Source: Candidatus Bipolaricaulota bacterium | Lineage (GTDB): Bacteria > Bipolaricaulota > Bipolaricaulia > RBG-16-55-9 | NCBI GenBank assembly: GCA_027021605.1 | Contig: JALUUA010000321.1 | Coordinates: 1-5,887 of the forward strand | Reading direction: 5' to 3' | Length of the DNA: 5,887 nucleotides | Part shown: one piece after another, positions 1 to 3,698 of the stretch | How positions within the stretch are numbered: position 1 is the stretch's first letter | Layout: the number at the start of each line of letters is the position of its first letter | Notes under the pieces: generated by a model | The model's input: only the letters and a program-made list of their open reading frames with translations | What the model was told of the DNA's origin: nothing | The model's database searches: none | Position numbers and translations under genes: made by a program

Positions 1-1
1 C

Positions 2-64
2 CTCGCAGTCGTGCGAGTACATGTAGACACGATAAGGCCCCGTACGCAAGAGCGTAGGACTCAT
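2..64 (-). CDS. DUF4160 domain-containing protein, 5' end only
   Basis: This is the first 21 codons of a minus-strand gene that runs off the left edge. The N-terminus contains LRTGPYRVYMYS, which matches the opening of DUF4160 proteins (typically a start followed by hydrophobic-Arg-Ile/Thr-Gly-Pro-Tyr-Arg, an aromatic strand, Tyr/Tyr-Ser, then an acidic/His segment). DUF4160 proteins are small, of unknown biochemical function, and often sit beside DUF2442 genes or in toxin-antitoxin-like neighbourhoods. The His-containing continuation expected for the family lies outside the window. The ATG at 64-62 is chosen because it places the family motif at the usual distance from Met, and because a good promoter ends just upstream. 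There is no clear Shine-Dalgarno sequence. Family assignment rests on about 20 residues, so it is probable, not certain. Confidence 0.7.
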   Translation of the reverse strand, partial: MSPTLLRTGPYRVYMYSHDCE

Positions 65-78
65 TTCGCCCGTGAACG

Positions 79-107
79 ATCGTAGGACCAACGGAGAAGC
101 TCGTCAA
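79..107 (-). promoter_or_regulatory. Sigma70-type promoter for the DUF4160 gene
   Basis: On the minus strand TTGACG (107-102, five of six matches to TTGACA) is followed by exactly 17 bp and TACGAT (84-79, four of six matches to TATAAT). The predicted transcription start is near position 72, giving a leader of only about 8 nt before the ATG at 64. The -35 box begins 7 bp after the yidD stop codon, so the downstream gene can be transcribed independently of yidD. The same -35 hexamer and spacer length occur before yidD. Confidence 0.6.
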
Positions 108-114
108 GCACGGG

Positions 115-348
115 TCACGGCACCGGGTCGGGTCCGCCGGGGTGCCAGGGGTGGCACTTTAGCACCCTTTTTACGCTGAGCCAGAGGCCCTTCATCACGC
201 CGTGCTTGGCGAGGGCCTGCCGGGCGTACTCCGAGCAGCTGGGGTAAAACCGACACGACGGGGGGAACAGGGGCGAGACGACCCGCTGATAAGCCCGCAC
301 CAAAACGACAAGCGCCCGGCGCACCTTTCCCCCGGCCTCCTCCCTCAT
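115..348 (-). CDS. yidD: Membrane protein insertion efficiency factor YidD
   Basis: YidD is a small, membrane-associated protein that assists insertion of inner-membrane proteins by the Sec/YidC machinery. The 77-residue product carries the family signature: an amphipathic N-terminal helix (about residues 9-24, VRRALVVLVRAYQRVVSPLF), then PPSCRFYPSCSEYA (29-42), then a helix and KCHPWHPGG (64-72). The conserved cysteines are C32, C38 and C65. Length is normal for the family (about 70-85 aa). The start is ambiguous. ATG at 348 lies 8 nt after a -10 box, which suits a leaderless start. GTG at 324 begins at the usual family N-terminus and has AGGAGG upstream, inside the longer reading frame. I kept ATG because of the well-spaced promoter. 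The usual neighbours rpmH, rnpA and yidC are absent; upstream is a Crp-family gene and downstream a DUF4160 gene. Confidence 0.93.
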   Translation of the reverse strand: MREEAGGKVRRALVVLVRAYQRVVSPLFPPSCRFYPSCSEYARQALAKHGVMKGLWLSVKRVLKCHPWHPGGPDPVP

Positions 349-356
349 CTAGGGGG

Positions 357-385
357 ATGGTACGCGGGCGCCCCCGGCCCGTCAA
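357..385 (-). promoter_or_regulatory. Sigma70-type promoter for yidD
   Basis: The minus strand reads TTGACG (385-380), a 17-bp GC-rich spacer, then TACCAT (362-357). The ATG at 348 is 8 nt beyond the -10 box, so transcription would start at or within about two nucleotides of the start codon. No Shine-Dalgarno sequence precedes that ATG, consistent with a leaderless mRNA. The hexamers and spacer nearly duplicate those of the DUF4160 promoter. Confidence 0.6.
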
Positions 386-452
386 GCGCGCTCCGGCCGC
401 TCCTCTCCCCCGCGCTGCACCGCCCCTCGTTCCGTTCCGAGGTGGATCTTCT

Positions 453-479
453 CTCGCCTCGCCTCGTCTTGCAGCTGCA
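453..479. repeat. Short CTCGC tandem repeat next to the palindrome TGCAGCTGCA
   Basis: Three near-identical pentamers (CTCGC, CTCGC, CTCGT; 453-467) are followed two bases later by the perfect 10-bp palindrome TGCAGCTGCA (470-479). They lie 3' of the Crp-family stop codon and far upstream of the yidD promoter. Simple repeats of this length can arise by chance in GC-rich DNA, so no function is assigned. Confidence 0.3.
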
Positions 480-508
480 GCCGAGCGGGCCGGTCCAGCC
501 CCAAGGGT

Positions 509-1228
509 TCAGATCCCGCTCTTCTCCTTGAGGCGCTCCTCGTCTTTCACGATGATCCGGTAGCGTTTCTTGTCGAGGATGCCCTCGCGGGCCAAGCGGT
601 TGAGCGCGCTTGTGGTATTCTCCCGAGCGCTCCCGATGAGATCCGCAAGCTCCTTGTGGGTGATCTTGAAGTCGATCTGGACCCCCTCGCGGGTCTCGAC
701 GCCGTGCTCCTCGATGAGCTTAAGGATCTGGCGCGAGAGCCGCGTGGGGATGTCCTTGAACACAAGATCCTCCAGCTTGCGCTCGATCTCCTGGGTGCGC
801 CTGCCGAACAGCTCCATGACCTCCAGGGCCAGCTCGGGCTTCTCCCGCAACAGCTCGAGGAAGCGGCTCCGCTCGATCTCGTAGATGACGGCGTCTTGGA
901 GCACCTGGGCGAGGAGGTCTCGTTCTTTGCGACCGATGAGCACCATCTCCCCGAAGATCTCCCCCTCCCCCAGGATGGTTAGGGTGAGCTTGCGCCCGCT
1001 CTCATCGAGATAGGCCAGCTTCACCTTCCCCGAGTGGATGTAGTAGAGGCTGTCGTCGATGTCGCCGGGCTGGTAGATGACGTCGCCCTTGCGGTAGCGC
1101 CGCCCCTGACGGCGGGTGAAGAGGCGCTTGAGCTCCTGGATGAGCCGCTTCTCCTCCGCCGACGGGTTCCCGAAGGACCCCGAGAGGCTGCCGTAGAGAT
1201 ACATTCGGTTCATCTTTGTGGTGGACAT
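509..1228 (-). CDS. Crp/Fnr-family transcriptional regulator
   Basis: The product is a cytosolic one-component DNA-binding regulator of 239 residues, normal for the family. An N-terminal cyclic-nucleotide-binding-like beta-barrel (about residues 41-127) includes YRKGDVIYQPGD, LYYIHSGKVKL and GEIFGEMVLIG. A long dimerisation helix follows (about 128-160). The C-terminal winged helix-turn-helix includes ITHKELADLIGSARENTTSA (about 189-208) and LAREGIL. The phosphate-binding Arg-Ser/Thr pair of true cAMP receptors is not evident: after FGEM the loop reads IGRKERDLLAQ. There is also no FNR-type N-terminal cysteine cluster, so the effector is unknown. Start choice: GTG at 1243 would add five residues, but it overlaps a possible -10 box; ATG at 1228 has GGGGG seven nt upstream and follows that box by 13 nt. 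ATGs at 1213 and 1204 are also possible. The family is certain; the regulated genes are not known. Confidence 0.93.
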   Translation of the reverse strand: MSTTKMNRMYLYGSLSGSFGNPSAEEKRLIQELKRLFTRRQGRRYRKGDVIYQPGDIDDSLYYIHSGKVKLAYLDESGRKLTLTILGEGEIFGEMVLIGRKERDLLAQVLQDAVIYEIERSRFLELLREKPELALEVMELFGRRTQEIERKLEDLVFKDIPTRLSRQILKLIEEHGVETREGVQIDFKITHKELADLIGSARENTTSALNRLAREGILDKKRYRIIVKDEERLKEKSGI

Positions 1229-1241
1229 GATCGGTACCCCC

Positions 1242-1270
1242 ACTGTAGCGGGAGCCCCGGGGGAGGAGAA
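1242..1270 (-). promoter_or_regulatory. Possible promoter of the Crp-family gene
   Basis: On the minus strand TTCTCC (1270-1265) is followed by 17 bp and TACAGT (1247-1242). The -10 has four of six consensus bases but the -35 only three. If used, transcription would start near 1235, leaving about 7 nt before the ATG at 1228. That would exclude the GTG at 1243 as the start. The call rests mainly on the -10 and on the similar spacing at the yidD and DUF4160 promoters. Confidence 0.35.
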
Positions 1271-1348
1271 GGAACGAAAGGCTTATTGCTAGGGCGATTC
1301 CGTGCGTCCCCGAGAAGACCCCGGCGCCTTGGAGGTGACCCCTGCGGC

Positions 1349-1394
1349 TCCCCTCGGAGGGGACATGCGTCATACTCCCCCGCCGAGGCGGCGG
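1349..1394. other. Two GC-rich hairpins downstream of the exported coiled-coil gene
   Basis: Two perfect short inverted repeats lie in the gap between the exported coiled-coil gene and the Crp-family gene: TCCCCT-CGG-AGGGGA (1349-1363) and CCGCCG-AGG-CGGCGG (1380-1394). A third, weaker pairing joins CCCGG (1414-1418) with CCGGG (1436-1440) just past the upstream stop codon. No T-run follows any of them on the minus strand, so these are not classical intrinsic terminators. They could still slow transcription or protect the 3' end of the upstream mRNA. Confidence 0.35.
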
Positions 1395-1441
1395 CTCGGG
1401 TGGGGATGCGGAACCCGGTGGGAAGGCGCTTTACGCCGGGA

Positions 1442-3571
1442 TCAGGCCCCTCGCAGGCGGCGAAGTTGGAGGAAGCCGACGACGAGGAGGGCCAAACCCA
1501 GGACCACGGCGGCGAGCAGGAGGGCCTCCCGGCGGACGGGCAGGCGCCAGCGGGCCACGACCCGCTCCTCGAGGGCGCCCACCCGTTCCCTGAGGTTGCG
1601 CACCTGGGCCTCGAGGCGCGCGAGGTCCTCTTGGAGCCGGGCCTGTGCCTGTTCCTGTCCTTGCGCCTGCGGCTGCGCTGCAGCAAGGGCTTCGATCCGC
1701 TCCTGCAGGCGCGCAAGTCCCTCGGCGAGCGCCTCGATCTGGGGTGCGAGCGTCCCCGCGATGCGCTCCTCCAGGCGGGCCCCCACGCGCTCGGTCAGGG
1801 CCTCCTCGTCGACGGTGGGCGCGGGAAGCGCTTGGATCTCCTCCCGCAGCGCGCGCAGCCCTTCTTCTACCCGGTCCAGGAGCTTCCGCTCGAGGGCCCG
1901 CAGCTCCTCGCGGCTTGCCCACTCCTGGGGTTGCGCCCGCAAACGGGTCCTCAGATCGTCCAGCTGTGTGCGCAGTTCCTCGAGGGCCGTCCGGATCTCA
2001 CCTACAGCGGCCTCCAGCGCGAAGAGGGACTCCTCGACGGCGCTCACCCGTCGGGGGAGGAAGAGCCGCATCGCGAGGGGGCTGGTGGGGACCCCCTGCC
2101 GCGGCGGCCCGGCGAACCCCTCCCCCCGCAGGCGCCCCAGCCAGAGCCAGTTCACGGCCGCGTAGAGCGCCGGGGCCGAGAGGAAGCGCCCGTCGGCCAC
2201 CCGCCACCGCTGCGCGTCGGGGTCAAAGCGCACGGCGGCGACGAGCACCGGCGGCTCGCCCGCCTCCACGAGGCTCGGGACCGGGTCGCCGTCGAACGAG
2301 CCCCCCGCCTCCCGCCCCTCGGCGCGCTGCAGCCCCGCGCGCTTGAGGCCCTCCAAAAACCGGGGATACAGGCGCAAAGCCTCCTCCGAGCGGGCGACGT
2401 GGATCCGGGCGTGAAAGGCGCCCAACAGCTCGGCCGCGTCCGCCACGGTGAGCTCCCACCGAGGGCTCCCCAGCTCCGAGGGAGGCAGGAAGAGCCCGAG
2501 GTCGTCGCGCCAGTACTGCATCAGGAGCTCCCAAGCGCGCTCGGCACCCCGGAGGTACCGCCCCTCCCCCGTGAGCCGATGGGCGTAGGAGAGGGCGCCG
2601 ACAATCGCGGCGAGATCCCCCACTCCCCCCTTCTCTTCCGTTTCTGCTCCCACCCCGACCTCCACCGCCGGTTCCCGGGGGGAGGGGTAAGCTGTGCTTA
2701 AGAGGCGCTCGGCCAGCGCGTCCACGCGACGGACGGCTTGCAACGCGCGCTCCTCCTCTTCGAGGCTTTCTGCGGCGAACGCGTACCACGCGAGCGCCTT
2801 GAGGGCCAGCGAGGCATCCCGGACGGAAAGCCCGTCCCAGGGGAGCCCCTCCTCGAGGGTTCGGAAGAGCGCGTCGGCCCGCGCGAGGATCTCGGGGTCT
2901 CGGTCCGAGGTGGCCAGGGAGGCCAGGGCCCACAGCCAGGCGATTTGCCCCCGCCAGGGGGGCGGGCCCTCCGCCAGGGGCAGATCCCGCCACCAGCGCA
3001 GCGCGTTGTGGTACAACCCATCGGGCCTGCGGAGCTTGCGCTCGGCCCAGTCCGCTGCGGCGCGGGCCATGCCCCGCAGCAGCCTCGCCTCCCGGGCCAG
3101 GGTCCGGGAGTCCGTCTGGGCGCGGAGCAGCTGCTCCAGGCGCGCGGCCCAGCCCAGCTCCGCGATCACCGCAAACGCCAGGCCCTCGAGCGAGATCGTC
3201 TGCTCCGCCTCCCGGGGGCGCCAGCGCAGGGTCTCCCCCCGGTCCGGGTCCGGCGGCTGCGCGTACTGGGGCAATCCCGAGCGAAACGGGGCCACCAGGG
3301 GATAGAAGCCCGGTAGATCCGCCGGGGAGAGGCCCGCGCGCGCCCGCTCCGCAGGCCCCAAGGGAGCCCCCATCCCCGAGAAGAGCAACAGGCTTTCCAC
3401 GTTGTACAGGGAGTACCAGAGGGACTCCTCGGCAGCTTGCTCCCAGCGGCTGTCCACATCCGGGGCTTGTTGGCCCCGGCCCTCGAATCCCGGCCCCAGC
3501 CCCGCGAGGAGCACGAGGAACCCAAGCCCCATGCAAAGGGGAGTCCGCGGCGGTGAACCTCTCGCGCTCAT
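1442..3571 (-). CDS. Exported helical protein with membrane-anchored coiled coil, unknown function
   Basis: I do not recognise this 709-residue protein. Residues 14-31 form a signal-peptide-like stretch (MGLGFLVLLAGLGPGFEG). Residues about 40-480 are rich in Trp, Leu and Ala and look like repeated helices, for example RGQIAWLWALASLAT (207-221), a segment with GEGRYLRGAERAWELLMQYW (335-354) and LYAAVNWLWLG (469-479). This resembles alpha/alpha-toroid (six-hairpin) proteins such as glycosidases and epimerases, but no catalytic motif can be assigned. Residues about 505-672 form a charged, Leu-rich coiled coil broken by Pro/Gln-rich hinges (582-587, 632-642). Residues 682-702 form a transmembrane helix followed by RRLRGA, predicting an extracytoplasmic body with its C-terminus in the cytosol. 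ATG at 3571 has AAGGGGG directly against it, too close for a normal ribosome site, and TAACCT seven nt upstream, as in leaderless genes. ATG at 3532 would start right at the hydrophobic segment. It is divergent from the LamG-PHP gene. Confidence 0.85.
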   Translation of the reverse strand: MSARGSPPRTPLCMGLGFLVLLAGLGPGFEGRGQQAPDVDSRWEQAAEESLWYSLYNVESLLLFSGMGAPLGPAERARAGLSPADLPGFYPLVAPFRSGLPQYAQPPDPDRGETLRWRPREAEQTISLEGLAFAVIAELGWAARLEQLLRAQTDSRTLAREARLLRGMARAAADWAERKLRRPDGLYHNALRWWRDLPLAEGPPPWRGQIAWLWALASLATSDRDPEILARADALFRTLEEGLPWDGLSVRDASLALKALAWYAFAAESLEEEERALQAVRRVDALAERLLSTAYPSPREPAVEVGVGAETEEKGGVGDLAAIVGALSYAHRLTGEGRYLRGAERAWELLMQYWRDDLGLFLPPSELGSPRWELTVADAAELLGAFHARIHVARSEEALRLYPRFLEGLKRAGLQRAEGREAGGSFDGDPVPSLVEAGEPPVLVAAVRFDPDAQRWRVADGRFLSAPALYAAVNWLWLGRLRGEGFAGPPRQGVPTSPLAMRLFLPRRVSAVEESLFALEAAVGEIRTALEELRTQLDDLRTRLRAQPQEWASREELRALERKLLDRVEEGLRALREEIQALPAPTVDEEALTERVGARLEERIAGTLAPQIEALAEGLARLQERIEALAAAQPQAQGQEQAQARLQEDLARLEAQVRNLRERVGALEERVVARWRLPVRREALLLAAVVLGLALLVVGFLQLRRLRGA
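1466..1528 (-). other. C-terminal transmembrane anchor segment of the 709-residue protein
   Basis: These codons encode residues 682-702, an uninterrupted hydrophobic helix containing ALLLAAVVLGLALLVVGF. It is preceded by RLPVRRE and followed by QLRRLRGA. It joins directly to the end of the coiled coil, so the coiled coil is predicted to stand on the outer face of the membrane. The positive charges on both sides make the orientation less certain than the presence of the helix. Confidence 0.75.
1556..2059 (-). other. Coiled-coil region of the 709-residue protein
   Basis: Residues about 505-672 are dense in Leu, Glu, Arg, Gln and Ala with heptad-like spacing. Examples are LEELRTQLDDLRTRL, LRALERKLLDRVEEGLRAL, IEALAEGLARLQERIEAL and LARLEAQVRNLRERVGALEE. 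Pro-containing breaks at 582-587 (LPAPTV) and a Gln/Ala-rich patch at 632-642 divide it into about three segments. It probably oligomerises or acts as a rigid stalk; its partner is unknown. Confidence 0.75.
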
Positions 3572-3578
3572 CCCCCTT

Positions 3579-3584
3579 AGGTTA
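3579..3584 (-). promoter_or_regulatory. Possible -10 element for the 709-residue protein gene
   Basis: TAACCT on the minus strand sits seven nt before the ATG at 3571, the spacing expected for a leaderless transcript. It matches only TANNNT of the consensus, and no -35 hexamer is visible 16-18 bp upstream. The evidence is the position and the absence of a usable Shine-Dalgarno site, so confidence is low. Confidence 0.3.
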
Positions 3585-3635
3585 GGCCGCGCGGGCCCCC
3601 CGCGGTAGGAAGCCGATCACCTCCGGGGCTCGTGT

Positions 3636-3670
3636 GCGGTTTCCCGCGGTTGGCCCGGCCAAGGGCGGTT
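3636..3670. repeat. Three GCGGTT direct repeats in the divergent promoter region
   Basis: GCGGTT occurs at 3636-3641, 3646-3651 and 3665-3670. The spacings of 10 and 19 bp place the copies at roughly one and two further helical turns, on about the same face of the DNA. The set lies immediately upstream of the LamG-PHP promoter -10 and between two divergent genes. Direct repeats with this phasing are typical of binding sites for response-regulator-type activators, but no specific regulator can be named. Confidence 0.4.
3650..3662. promoter_or_regulatory. Perfect 13-bp palindrome, candidate operator
   Basis: TTGGCC-C-GGCCAA is a perfect inverted repeat with a one-base centre. Its left arm coincides with the likely -35 of the LamG-PHP gene, and it lies about 79 bp upstream of the divergent gene's start codon. 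A dimeric regulator bound here would cover the -35. It does not match the TGTGA-N6-TCACA site of classical Crp, so there is no reason to assign it to the Crp-family gene in this window. Confidence 0.4.
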
Positions 3671-3680
3671 CGCGTACAAT
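3650..3680 (+). promoter_or_regulatory. Likely promoter of the LamG-PHP gene
   Basis: TACAAT (3675-3680) matches five of six consensus -10 bases. The best -35 candidate is TTGGCC (3650-3655), with a rather long 19-bp spacer. The predicted transcription start is near 3687, about 12 nt before the ATG at 3699. Only a weak GAGAG lies near the start codon, and it is too close to act as a good ribosome site. The weak -35 and its overlap with the palindrome suggest a promoter that needs an activator or is repressed. Confidence 0.5.
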
Positions 3681-3689
3681 AGCGCGTAC
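3671..3689. repeat. CGCGTAC direct repeat over the -10 box and start site
   Basis: CGCGTAC occurs at 3671-3677 and again at 3683-3689, separated by AATAG. The repeat starts just upstream of the -10 box TACAAT, overlaps it, and runs to the predicted transcription start. It may be an operator, or may simply reflect local sequence bias. Confidence 0.3.
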
Positions 3690-3698
3690 CCGAGAGCG

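Larger units (their letters stand above)
349..508. other. Intergenic region between the Crp-family gene and yidD
   Basis: This 160-bp gap holds the yidD promoter at its left end. The rest contains short five-base tandem repeats: GTTCC twice (429-438), and CTCGC, CTCGC, CTCGT (453-467). It also has the perfect palindrome TGCAGCTGCA (470-479). I see no hairpin followed by a T-run after the Crp-family stop codon, no tRNA-like cloverleaf and no convincing small gene. Confidence 0.5.

Noticed and set aside
43..56. Hairpin TACGC-AAGA-GCGTA near the left edge
   Set aside because: It lies inside the DUF4160 coding sequence, is only 5 bp, and has no T-run, so a regulatory role is not supported.
65..111. 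A 16-codon reading frame starting GTG CTT GAC, overlapping the DUF4160 start by ATGA
   Set aside because: It follows the yidD stop in the same frame, overlaps the promoter boxes and has no ribosome site, so it is most likely chance.
501..517. GGGTTCAGATCCC, resembling a tRNA T-arm
   Set aside because: The stem is only 3 bp, no matching acceptor or anticodon arm is nearby, and it overlaps the end of the Crp-family gene.
1034..2701. A 555-codon plus-strand open frame, and a 437-codon minus-strand frame at 2223-3536
   Set aside because: Both are shadows of the 709-residue gene caused by high GC. They lack coherent secondary-structure patterns, while the chosen frame has a signal peptide, coiled coil and membrane helix.
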